Below the pieces are notes generated by a model, which was not told where the DNA came from, made no database searches, and was given only the letters and a program-made list of their open reading frames with translations. From contig NC_068938.1 of assembly GCF_016801865.2 (NCBI RefSeq), forward strand, positions 192,592,426 through 192,656,425: DNA of 64,000 nt, in the 5' to 3' direction. A program made the position numbers and the translations under genes. The first letter of the stretch is position 1. Every line of letters starts with the position of its first letter. Positions 34,313 to 46,047 of the stretch are shown in pieces. This stretch comes from Culex pipiens pallens (Eukaryota > Arthropoda > Insecta > Diptera > Culicidae).

Positions 34313-37235
34313 TTTAAAAACTTGCTCCAAAGATGTGAAAACCTTGAGTTGTTTGAAGTAAAACAAACACGAGAATTTAGATTTTTGAGGACAAACTAAA
34401 AAGCTTAACAATTTTGTTCAAGAGCTGAAACCAGTATAACTTGGTTTAGAAAAGCTATTTGCTGTGAAAACAATAAATTTTCTGAATGATTTTATTCGTT
34501 TAAACAAACTCTCTCAAACTGGTCACAGAGGCAAGTTTTAAAGAAATTTTTTGATTCTGGAGTATGGATTCATTTTACTTACTATCCAAACACTTAGATA
34601 AAAAATAATTTTGAACAAAAATATCCAGAGATCATTTTTTGATTTATGGTAAGATTAAAGTTTATAAAATTAGTAAAAATGTACATTTTCTTGAAGTTGT
34701 ATAAATTTTTAAATGCAGTCAAGCTACTAGTTGATCTTTATACATATTTAAACCATCAAAGTCGCTATCCTATTCAATTTTAATGCAAAACATAATTCAG
34801 AACCAAGATTGGAACAATTTTCAATAAATTTTCCCGGAACTTCCGGAATTTCCCGGGAAATTGATTGAAAATTTCCCGTTTCTCGGGAAATTAGTTGAGA
34901 CTATGGCTTGTTATTTCAATTATTATATTTTTTTAATTTTTGGCTCCCTTGACCCAGGCCAGAGCCGAGGGACAAAAACTGTGAAAAATACTTGCATCGG
35001 CCTTAGTTTTTTTTAAAGCAAGATTTGACGAAAACAAAAATTGCAACGATAAAAAACGGTACTGTACATAAAAAATTATCAAGAAAATATAAGGTTTTTG
35101 ATTAAATTCGAATATGCTAAAGATGATTCTCAACGCAGGGGAATACATTTCAAAATAATTTCAGCTGTTTGCATTTAAGTTTCTATTAAAAGTTTGAAGT
35201 TTTTTAAATTGAAGCTTAAAAAAATATGATTACCTGCATTAAAAATTATTAAAATGGTATTTTTGAACAGAAAGTCGAAATACATATATAATCTAAAAGA
35301 ATGCTTTATTAATATTAGAGAAGATAAAAAGAATAAATTTGTCAGCATAATAAATTATAAGTACTGGTTGAATTTTGCAGAATTTGAACTAGGATTTTTT
35401 AAATAAAAGTTTGAAAAAATTATTTAATTTCAAATATCAATCATTCTCTCACACAAACCGTAAGAACCCCAACTCCAACCTCCTTCCACAGCACCGAACC
35501 CCGAACATGATTGCATTTTAAAACAAATCTGAAACAAATCTAACGCAATTAGGGACGTTATTCATTTCAGGGGCATTCAGACAATTTAATGCACTTTTCG
35601 GGAAGATTTGGCCCGGACCGCTTTCTGGTGTCTCTGCCATAGCGGTACCCGTAAATTTGTACCCCTAAGGTGAGACTACCGCTGCTGATGCACCGCAGTT
35701 GGTCTACTTTTCAGAGAGAGCGAGCGGTTTTTATTTCTAATGGATTCCCCCTTGAGGTGGGATGGCTGTACCGTAAAACCGACTCTGAGTACGTCTTCAG
35801 AAGGCAAATGGTTCTTCTTTTTTGCTCAGTAAAGTCCCGGAGTGCGTGTAAGATAATAGTTTCGGTGAAGGTAAAGGATTTTTTTTTGCATTTGCAGGAG
35901 AATGGAAAAGACTCTTTTGGTATCCAGCAGAGGGCAAATGGGTCGGCTAAGACCTTTGGACAAGATACCTACCGGGGGGGGGAGAAGAAACATCTGCCTG
36001 TTTGGTGTGTGTGTTGAGTGGCGAGATCATGTTTTGATCGCGCAGATTGGCGGTGAAATTTAATCTTGCTCGTTAGAAGCAAGTTACTGTTACGATCTGT
36101 GTGGCACATTTCTACTTCAAATTTTAATTTCAATTTATTTGAATGTTTATTTCCGCATTGTAAGCTTCCATACTTAGACCGAACTTATTGCCTTTTCCAA
36201 TATTGTTCACTTCCTAATCCGTAGCATATTTTAAACGAATTTAAACAGTTCCTCGTGCCCACCATCCCGTGGCCACGGTCAGATTGGAAACTTCCTTAGA
36301 AAGTGAAGCCCAAATATCAGAAACAGAAAAAAACGAACCAACTTTAGACCGTCCAAAGCCCGGCCTCCGACCTCCGTCCCTAAGCAGACTAATAATAATT
36401 CCTGGCCATAAATTAGGCTCCCACTTTTACTTTTCCTCGGCCAATTTTCTTTCCCCGCGCCGGCCGAAACTTCCCAAAAAAAAGAACGAAGAAAAAAAGT
36501 CTCATTTTTTAAACCATTAAGCTGCCCTCTTAAACACCCAAACATCCGGTTTGGGGGTGTTTCTTTCAGCCTCCTCCCACTCCCCGCGATTGCCCATAAC
36601 TTTTTGGAACATTATCAATTTTAAGAGAAGAAATCGTCTGCGTTCCGTGATGGGCTCTGCTGCTCTGGGTTGGAAAGTTTTATTCAATCAATTTCCACGT
36701 GCCCTTGGAGGGTGGCCAACAAAAAAAAGAAGGTGGAATTGTTTCTGGTCACCCCCAAACGATCAAAAAAGTTTGAGAATTACTTTGGAAGTATCATTTT
36801 TAAATTTGATTCCACCGTGGAAGGCCTGTGGGGACCAATTGTGGCCACCTGATGGCAGGAGATGATCGGGACGAGTTGAAGTTGAAAAAATTTTGTAAAT
36901 CTTTATCGACTATTTTTATCGATGAGAAAATTTTTGTTTGCGGTATTGTACAACAGAATTTCACAATAAATCAGTTTCTTTTTAATCGATCCCAGACATG
37001 CTAAATATGATTTAAAACGCAGGAAAATGCATTTAACGTTGTTTTTAGTTGAAAAAACTTCTAGTTCCAATAAAATTTCTAATGAAAAAAAAATATCCAC
37101 CTGATATTTGGACCGATTTTGAAGGGAGGGTGACATAAACTTTGGAAAATATTTGCAACGGCCTTGCATGGAAAAATAAATCCTTTTATTAAGAAAAGTT
37201 GAAATCCCAAAAATCGTACTTTTAATTTAATTGTT
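34313..37235. other. No recognisable gene
   Basis: A TTCCCGGAAnTTCC cluster lies at 34,830-34,890, and a degenerate GGGACAAAAACTGTGAAAAATACTTGCATCGGCC repeat fragment (written here in part: GGGACAAAAACTGTG) near 34,970. Sequence at 35,470-36,870 has higher GC with frames up to 115 codons, but no domain or splice pattern convinces. It could be intron or regulatory sequence. Confidence 0.4.
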
Positions 37236-37630
37236 TTTAGGAGATTAGAAAAAGGCATCTTTTGCGCTAGAGTTGGGATTGGTGTCAAATCTGATACCAG
37301 AGATAAAAATTTAAAAAAAATATTTTTGGAGTCAACCAAGAGTCAACATAAAATTTTGTTGAACAGTTTTTTTATATTTTTTCTTATAACAGTTTTGCGA
37401 AAAAACCTAGTTTATAACACACTTTGATCACATCAAATTAAATTCCCGAAATAAGCATTATTTTTAAATTTTAGTTATTTTTTGTATGTTTAAGGAAACT
37501 AAAAAAGCATCTTTTGTGCTATCGTTTGGACTGGTGCTTAAACTGGTACCGAAGTTATAAATTATAAAAAAAAGTTATAAATTGAAAAAAAAAAGATTTT
37601 AGGAAAAATCCAAAATGTTGTTGAACATAA
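37236..37630 (+). repeat. Diverged direct repeat, period about 255 bp
   Basis: Two copies sharing AGCATCTTTTGnGCTA, TTGGGATTGGTG or TTGGACTGGTG, and TGTTGAACA. Embedded in AT-rich foldback-type sequence. Confidence 0.55.
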
Positions 37631-38869
37631 TTTCAAAAATCATTTTAAGATGCAAAATCAAATTTTCTGTCTAAAAAGACTTTGTATTTTTTTATTTAGT
37701 ACACCGTTTTCAAGTTAAAGTTTTGGTGACAATTTTCGAAAAATGTAGCCCAACCTTTGGAAGCGCCCAAAATAAAAAAAATGAAAAATATTTTCATAGT
37801 TAAGAGCTTTTGAGATATCTTGAGTTTGAAAATGGGGTGCCGAACATTTTGCCTAAAGTCATTTCGCCAAATGGTCTTTTCGATTTCTGAAAAAAATATG
37901 GCAGAAAACGAATTGTGAAGCATCCAAAAATAATTTAAAAAATGCTTTTTTTATTCCTTGTGACCAGTTTTTTGAACTTTTCTAAAATTTCTATGTTATA
38001 TAACCATTCCTATGACATTTTTTCAAATTAATTTCAACATGACTAGTTTTTTTAATGAATTGGTTTCCAACAAAAATATAATTTCTGTAGTTTAAGCATT
38101 CTTTTTAACATGATCAGTTCTTTGAAGAAATGAAAAGGTGGGAGAAAGATGGTATTTTATTAATTTATAAGAACTAGACACAAATTTAAATAAATAACCA
38201 GTCTTTCAAATATAACTATTTTGAAAATCTGCTGGTTTTTTAATTGTTTTCAAATATGACGAATTCTTTTAAAATATATTGGTTTTTAAAAACTAGTTTC
38301 TGTAGTTTTCTTCTTCTTTTGATCAGAAGCAGTTCTATGGATACAAATAGGCTTTTAAAATTGCAATTTTTGCATTTTTTAAACATTAAAAGTTCTAAGA
38401 ATAATGTAAATTGATTTGTTTTATTTTGTTTGCATTTTTGGGAATTAACTCGCATTTTTTAGAAGCTAAAAACATGTTTGAAATATGAATTTAGATTTTT
38501 TGCATTCTATAAAACATGAGCAGTTCTTCTAGAATTTTTTTTATCATATTTTTTTATAATTTGGAAAAGGGTATTTTTTACATAAATGTCATTCATAAAT
38601 AAATTTATTTATATTTTTTCTGAGAGGTTTTGTTAAAAATGCAAGCAAGATGAGATGTCGTTCAAATCATTTCAAATATTTTGCAAAGATGTTGATGTAA
38701 ATAAATAAGAGCAATCCCTATAATTTTCAAGGCAAACACTTTTTTTTTTGAAGGTTTGTTTGACAATATTTTTCATTTTTCCAAAAAATCACATAATTTC
38801 AAAAGATCATAAATTCGATACCAGATTTGTAAAGAGGCTAAGAAATTCGATTGTCCCGAGAAAATCCGT
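37631..38869. other. AT-rich non-coding stretch
   Basis: Dominated by TTTTTGAA-type sequence. No gene, terminus or tandem array seen. Confidence 0.5.
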
Positions 38870-40095
38870 AAAATTTGTTGAGAAATTCCTTAAGAGTGCA
38901 TAATTGACAAAGGGAGCGCGTGGTCGTAAAAAAATATTCGGAGTGAAAAGTGTTTTTTTTTTGTGTGAGCCTTTTGTTTCGCATTTTTGTCGTGAATTGT
39001 GCGCTGCGAGGAGAAGATTACCCTCCGAAAATGCAGCGTTATCAGTGCATAATTGGCAAAGGGAGCGCGTGGTCGTAAAAAATATTCGGAGTGAAAAGTG
39101 ATTTTTTTTGAGTGTGCCTTTTGTTTCGCATTTTTGTCGTGAATTGTGATATAGTTTTCGATAAAAACGATCCGAGTTCGCTAGGTTTATCGCGTAACAA
39201 AATTATTTTGATTCATCAAGAACGTCGTGTGGTGCGCGAGTCTTTTTTGTGTTGAAAAGACCTTCCCATAGCTCCGTAGCTCGGAGGGCTCGACGTCGGT
39301 TGTTTGTGTGTTAAGCCCTCTCCATAGCATCGTAGCTCGAGAGGCAACGAAAATCAATACCTTATCTAGCTAACAGAAAGAAGATAGGAAGGCACTTGAT
39401 GATTGAGTTCGTCGCGTCTATTCCGTAACAAATTCATGAACTAAATGATTATATAATTAAAAATCAGACTACGCTATCATTGCAGCATTGCGTTTAACAC
39501 CTCATTTTATAAATAAATATTATTTGGTTATATCTTTCCACAGCCGGCTGTCTAAGATTAAACCATTTCATTAAAAATTTAACAACAGTTAAACGGGAAA
39601 TGTCTCATCCGCAGCATCCGATTGTTTGCCTTGAGAATAAAATATAATACCTTTCAACAAACACTATGATTTTGGGTCGCATCATCATCTTCTATGATGA
39701 ATCCTGACCAAACACCCTATCCTACTAACAAATTTTCAGGTTTCTGGCGCTTGTGGGGTGTAAGCACAGAGTAAATCAGCTGCCCTAGTAGCAACCTGCG
39801 CTAACTAACATTCCCGTCCCTTAAAATCGAGATCTACAAACTGACATGGCGGGCGCCGTTGGTGGCCAATGAATGTTACCTATTCGCAACTGATCTTGTT
39901 TTGGCAATCATGGTGTTTTATCTTTTCAGCGCATTCATACATGCTGTTGATAAGGGAAATACCACTTGGTAGTCGAAGCCTATGATCAGTAGTGCTGAAA
40001 GGATATTACGGTTCTGTTCAGCAACGGAGAAGGACAACCATGGGTGGTCTCTCATGCTCATGCTCATGCTCAAAATTTGTTGAGAAATTCCTTAA
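38870..40095 (+). mobile_element. Non-autonomous non-LTR retroposon with 24-bp target duplication
   Basis: The body is 38,894-40,071 (1178 bp). The 24 bases starting AAAATTTGTTGAG are repeated exactly at 38,870-38,893 and 40,072-40,095. The 5' part repeats a GGGAGCGCGTGGTCGT and GGAGTGAAAAGTG unit twice. The 3' end has four CTCATG-type units. No reverse transcriptase frame. The relative at 54,018-54,754 shares both the 5' unit and CAGCCGGCTGnCTAAGAT. It must use a partner's machinery in trans; a non-LTR deletion derivative or a SINE-like unit fits. Confidence 0.88.
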
Positions 40096-41858
40096 ATTTT
40101 TGTGACCGCGGGAAGCTAGAAGCCTACTTACAATGAATGGCAAACAACTTTTTGCTGAATCGAAGTATTTTTCTAACATGCTCTATTAAACTTTTATTGA
40201 AATCTATAACATTTCAACAAAGGGGGAAAAAATCAGTTACTTTTGGTAAACATTGAGGATTTAGTCTTTAAAAAAAATGTAGTTGAAATTCAAGGTGCCC
40301 AAAATGCTTTTTCCTTGTCAGATATTTGTAGAATAATCAACTCAAAACAAGTCGTAAATAAGTTGTTTGACTCACCTTCAATGTTAGTATTAGTTTTTCC
40401 TAAAAAATATATTTGATCCATGATCCTTGTTCTTTTCGCTGATATCTTAAAAGTTCTTGTTTTATTTTCTAAACGTAAGCGTTTGTTCTTGAACGGCCTC
40501 AAAGATTGGAACAGGACTCTTATGTAATGTCAATAACAATTTATAGAAAGTAATGAGTTCTCGTTTTTCAGCTCCAAAGAGGTTTGTCAAAGTTTGAGCA
40601 CAGCCACATTCAAAACAAGTTTACCTAAATTGCAGCAATAATAGAATAATCACCAACATTTAAAAACTACACAAACATTACAGGGCACTTTCAGTCTAAT
40701 GTTACTGTTGTAACTTTCCAGTTTCGGCAAAACATCCATTTACTCACCCTCACTAGTCGGCGCCAGCATCCTTTGAAGTCCTTCTCCTTTCGGGAGGTCC
40801 AAAGAACACGAACCTGCCAATTTCGTACCCAAAATATTTAGGAAACAACGAATTCCTCCAAGGACCACCATTCACAAATCCCTGACCCATTATCACCTAA
40901 TACTCGAGGTCGGCATAATTACGCACCAGGAATGATTTTCAAAATTTAGCTTTCTTTTCTGCCACAAAAAAAAAATAATCCCGAATTAAATGCCCCCGAG
41001 ATGAAAGAATCGCCGGCGCTAAGGAAGTAAAAACTGCGTCCTTCTAATCCTTGAAATGTGCACTTTTCGGACCCAGAGTCCGATTCCGTCTAGTCATGCC
41101 TTCGGGGTTCACCCGGCTCGTTCATGCGAACGATTTTGGCGCCCAACGAAGAAGGTTCGACCCAAAAGGTAGACCACAATAAGCCCCCAAACGGAAAGCC
41201 GCAGAACTACCTTAAAACAAATGAGATATAATTTCATACCCGATTATTAGGGTTCGCGCAGGTGATTCCAGGCTTTCATGGGATCAAACCCGGAATCGTT
41301 ACGGCTTTCGTTAGCATACACACACGTTGGTTGTGGAGTGATACACCTAGTCCGATAGTCGGTTTACGGGTAATTAAGGGTCTCCATGTGTTTCACGCCT
41401 CGAATCGAATGCCGCGCGCGCTGCTGGGAAGTTCTTGATCGATTTCTACGGAACTGAGTTTGGTTGCGTGTGAAACAGAAATTGAATTCCGACGAAAGCA
41501 CGCGGCACAAATTGGGGACGTTTCCAGGGAAGTCTGAGGCGTCGGAAATTTCCGGAAGGGGTTTGTCACAGTTGTTTGCAGGATTCATAGAACGCTGAGT
41601 TGTGCTCTAAGAGATTGACAATATAGTCAGTAATAACAATAGTCTCTAAAATGCTTAGTTTTATGATTCAAATCTGTTATGAAAATCAATTCCCTATTTT
41701 CAAATCAACTGAAATTCAAAAGAAACAATCATTAAACCAAAAAAAAGGGAGTTCCCTCCTGGAATTCTCCTTCCAATGTTATGCTCAAGAAAAATGGAAC
41801 AATCAATTAACAATCACCTTGAAACGGCTTCCATCGCCCTATAAAACTATTCTTGCAG
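40096..41858. other. No recognisable gene
   Basis: GC rises after 40,730. Frames of 70-127 codons are present (for example 41,651-42,034 plus strand), but they overlap the candidate exon in another frame and show no domain. Confidence 0.4.
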
Positions 41859-42366
41859 TGCATTCAATCCCAATCAGAGCAGTTCACAACATCAAAAGGC
41901 CTTCACGGCAGCGCTCAAAACAGCAAAAGAAATACCTTTTAATGACTCTGACCAAGTCCAAGACACACCTTTCGGGCCATTACTCATCCTCCACCAGTAC
42001 AATTCTACCGTGCCAACGTCCGAAGCCACAATGAGCCACGTTTGGCCGTGAAAAGGCCAGCGAAAATCTTTGAAAAGAAAAAGGACAACGCGCCAAGATC
42101 AATACCGGGATGACACCCGGCCATTCGGGAGGACACCGTCCACCACCATTGTCCACAAGTCACAGGACGATTTGCCAAATAGCCCCCGCTATGCTACTGC
42201 CAGTCGAAAGGACCCTCGCGCGGACACACAAAAGGACGAGCCAGTAACAGCAACAATACAGAGAGGAAAAATCTTCGTCGACACACTTTTAAAAAGTTCT
42301 GAGGGTGCAGAGAAGAAGGGGAAAAAGTCAAAGTCTGCAGCGAGAAAACTGTTGAATAAGGTTTGA
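41859..42366 (+). CDS. Candidate last exon or pseudogene, interrupted by one TGA
   Basis: A 3' splice site (CTATTCTTGCAG) precedes this. The frame then reads SAFNPNQSSSQHQK, AFTAALKTAKEIPFNDSDQV, QDTPFGPLLILHQ, is closed by TGA at 42,049-42,051, and resumes in the same frame for 105 codons to a TGA at 42,364. That part ends RGKIFVDTLL, EKKGKKSKSAARKLLNKV. It is Lys-rich and looks like a real C-terminus. Another frame is also protein-like across the stop (NEPRLAVKRPAKIFEKKKDN), so two compensating indels are possible. Family not recognised. Options are readthrough, pseudogene, sequencing error or chance. Confidence 0.3.
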
Positions 42367-42631
42367 AAAGGGTCTAGTTATGTTTTGTCATGTGTTCAAT
42401 TTTTTTAACATTTCAAAAACTTCTTTAGTTGAAAATGTTACGCCAATTTCAAAAGTACATCTTGATTCACTTTTTATTTGGCAAAGGAAGCAGCGATGCT
42501 GCACACACGTACTGCAAGTAGAAAGTGAACAAACTTGGGAAAGCTGCAGAAGGCAAAGAAACGTGAGCAAATCGTAACAGTGGGATCAAAGTGGTCAATT
42601 TTTTATTGAGAAGTGATTAATCTTCCTAATT

Positions 42632-43399
42632 GTGAAGTGAAGTGAAGTGAAGTGAAGTGAAGTGAAGTGTAGTGAAGTGAAGTGAAGTGAAGTGAAGTGA
42701 AGTGAAGTGAAGTGAAGTGTAGTGAAGTGAAGTGAAGTGAAGTGAAGTGAAGTGAAGTGAAGTGAAGTGAAGTGAAGTGAAGTGAAGTGAAGTGAAGTGA
42801 AGTGAAGTGAAGTGAAGTGAAGTGAAGTGAAGTGAAGTGAAGTGAAGTGAAGTGAAGTGAAGTGAAGTGAAGTGAAGTGAAGTGAAGTGAAGTGAAGTGA
42901 AGTGAAGTGAAGTGAAGTGAAGTGAAGTGAAGTGAAGTGAAGTGAAGTGAAGTGAAGTGAAGTGAAGTGAAGTGAAGTGAAGTGAAGTGAAGTGAAGTGA
43001 AGTGAAGTGAAGTGAAGTGAAGTGAAGTGAAGTGAAGTGAAGTGAAGTGAAGTGAAGTGAAGTGAAGTGAAGTGAAGTGAAGTGAAGTGAAGTGAAGTGA
43101 AGTGAAGTGAAGTGAAGTGAAGTGAAGTGAAGTGAAGTGAAGTGAAGTGAAGTGAAGTGAAGTGAAGTGAAGTGAAGTGAAGTGAAGTGAAGTGAAGTGA
43201 AGTGAAGTGAAGTGAAGTGAAGTGAAGTGAAGTGAAGTGAAGTGAAGTGAAGTGAAGTGAAGTGAAGTGAAGTGAAGTGAAGTGAAGTGAAGTGAAGTGA
43301 AGTGAAGTGAAGTGAAGTGAAGTGAAGTGAAGTGAAGTGAAGTGAAGTGAAGTGAAGTGAAGTGAAGTGAAGTGAAGTGAAACGAAGTGAAGTGAAGTG
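42632..43399. repeat. (GTGAA)n array, about 154 units
   Basis: 768 bp of a pentanucleotide with only three interruptions (GTGTA near 42,668 and 42,718, AACGA near 43,381). Because the unit length is not a multiple of three but contains no minus-strand stop, it gives a 334-codon LHFTS repeat frame; this is not a gene. Confidence 0.97.
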
Positions 43400-45943
43400 T
43401 TTTGCAGTTCCTTTCTGCTGTGATTTACATCAAAACCTATTTTGGAACAGTTATTGCTATATTCCTCAACATTTTTTTTTAAATTTCGTCCAACACAATC
43501 CTTCAAATCCCACTGTCCAATCATGACCACTGGTCTGCCCTGCTCACACTCTCTCTCTTCATTGCTAGGTCCAAGGTGTCCTAAAGCTATCGAAAGCAAC
43601 CTGATTTATGGCCATCGTGGCCAGCGGCTGCAGCAGCTCCTTCTGCTGCAGCAAAAGCCGAGAAAATCGCGCTATTGTTTCCCACCTCTGGGCTTTTGTT
43701 CCCTCTTCTCATAGCACCTTTCGTTGCAAGGATTCCAAGGATCGACGCGGCAAGGACACCGGGCAATTGCGCTGACCAGTGGAAAAAGAAGTGTGCAAAA
43801 AGAAAGAAGAAACTGTGTTCGCTGCAGATGAAAAGTTTCTTTTTTGTTTTCGACTCTTTTGTTGAATTTTTATAGGTATAGATGGACAAGAATTAAGGTT
43901 AGATAAATAAGAAAAATTACGGTCCGTTTATTGGTTTTCAACTAGATTTTGATGTTTCCCTTAGCCTCGGACGGCGTGGACGCCAGCCAGAACAATTCGA
44001 AATAGTTTTCGGTATTGGTCCCGGGGAGGATGGGCGGAAAAATATTTTTATTACAATTTTATTGATATCGTTTCTCGTGGAGACTTTTCGTGATACGGAT
44101 CTTCCAGGATTTCTGACCCTCGCGAGACGATTGATTGCCCTTCGCCGACCAACCGACGAAAAAAAAACTGCTTGTTTTTCGTTTCTGTTGGAAATTTTTG
44201 GGTTTCCGATTTTTACGACGGTTACAATTAAATTTATATCGCGCGAGCGATTCGGTCAATCAACCGATTCGAGAAAAAAAAAAACACTGTGAATAAATTA
44301 AATTTAGGTTTATGACCTACGCTTCTTTGGCCGATGAGTCAGTGCGTGTTGGGAATGCGCGTTTTAATTGTGCGATTACTATCGATTTAATTCGAGGGAC
44401 CCATTTGGGAGTGTTTTTCGAACAAATTGTAAACGTTCGTTAAACGAAGAAGAGTTTAATTTATTTATTGGTTTGCCCATCGTCGACGAATCGGTTAACG
44501 ATTGGTACTAAAATTAACAAATCGTAAAATTGTTCCACGGTGTGGGGGCCCAAACGTGATACAATTCGATTCGTCAACAAATGGTGACAGTCTAGACAGG
44601 GGCAGAGAGATGGGAATTGTGGTTAATGAATTTATGTCACAATACACTGGTCATCGGACCATCGCTCCGTGTTTGAACATGTAATGCAATTAATGTGGTT
44701 TGGGAAAAAGCTGGATGTTAATGTTATTGTTGGATAATGGAAGTGGTCATGCTTTGCATATTAAAAACATAATAAGTTTAAGGATCCACTACCCGGAGCT
44801 AAAAAGATCATTTAAGCTGTGGGAATTACTATGTTTTCTAATGAAACTCTTGATTTTATCTTTAAATCGGCCTTGAAGTGGAATTTAGTGGTTCTCTAAG
44901 TTTTTGAAAATCGACTATTCTTTGCGTTTTTTTTTTTTTCTATGTTAAAATAAGCTATTTTGATAAATAAGTTTTTACATACTGGCTGGTTTTAGAAAAT
45001 GGGCATGTAAATATTCGGAAATCTGTAATTTTGGGGAAAAAAATAGATACTGAATTAATTTTTTTTCCTTATATTTAAGTTTAATTTTCACACACAAAAA
45101 AAAGATTGATAAAAAATTCTGTTTTTACTCAGGTTTGCTAGATTTTTTCAAATATATGACAGAAAAATTAAACATCTGTTAAATTTTGAGAACTTCTGAG
45201 AAAACCATTTGAGTAGACGTACGATTTCACGATTTTTTTTATTTACCTTTTAATTTTAATGTAATTTAAAGCTTTCTCCCTTGAACATTGGAAATCGGGC
45301 ATCTGAGATACAACCTAACAAAGAATTCGAATTGATGAAAATTAACTTTTCTCGTCTAATAAGCCTGTAATTTTTACAAACGATATCTCGGAGACTATGT
45401 GTTAGACTTTGATTTTTAAAATTGGAATTTTAGCAAAATTTTGTAAACTTTTTAATAAACATAATTTCAACAATTTTAATCTAGCTAACTTTTTAAAACA
45501 ACTAGTTATAGATTATTTTTCTTTTTTTTATATTTATGATACAATTATATTTTATTTTAAATATTTTAATTGAAATTATCAAAAAAAAAATCGTCAAGGT
45601 TGGCACTTAGAGAAAATCATTTTCATCGATTAGAATAATTTGTACCTCTGAAATTTAATGCATCATTTTCAAAGATCCCGAGAGAAAATTATAGAAATAA
45701 ACTCAATGTTCCATAAAAATGAAAAATGTATCCATAAAATTAGCTATTAACTGAAAACGGTAATTTTTTGTTAAAAAATTGTAAAGTTTATATCAATTGC
45801 AAATTTAATTTAGCTAAAAAATGCTTTTCTGGGACTTTATGAATTTTTTTTCATACTTTCCAAAAAACACTATTTAAAAAAATGATATCTCTTAAACCAG
45901 ATTTTGCACCACACACTTTGGCTCTAAAGATGTCTCCCTAAAC
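43400..45943. other. No recognisable gene
   Basis: Sequence at 43,500-44,700 has higher GC, with CTGCAGCAGCTCC and TCTCTCTCTT tracts. Frames of 60-100 codons have no motifs. After 44,750 it is AT-rich and featureless. Confidence 0.4.
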
Positions 45944-46047
45944 CAGGCCTGCCCAACGTCCGGCCCACTGGCCGGATCCGGCCCGTGAAGCCATTTCATC
46001 GGGCAAGCGACGACTTTTCAAAATAGTGCAATGACCGGCCCTTAAGG
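45944..46047 (+). mobile_element. hAT-like terminal fragment
   Basis: Begins CAGGCCTGCCCAACGTCCGG and continues GGATCCGGCCCGTGAAGCC and GACCGGCCCTTAAGG. GGCC-rich starts of this kind are typical of hAT termini. No matching right end or octamer duplication was found. Confidence 0.5.

Noticed and set aside
36241..36865. Frames of 83-104 codons in moderate-GC sequence
   Set aside because: No domain, inconsistent between strands; likely intron or intergenic.
42632..43399. Short regularly spaced units considered as a CRISPR array
   Set aside because: The unit is 5 bp with no spacers; a microsatellite in a eukaryotic context.
42595..43599. 334-codon LHFTS-repeat frame on the minus strand
   Set aside because: Produced by the (GTGAA)n microsatellite; no non-repeat domain.
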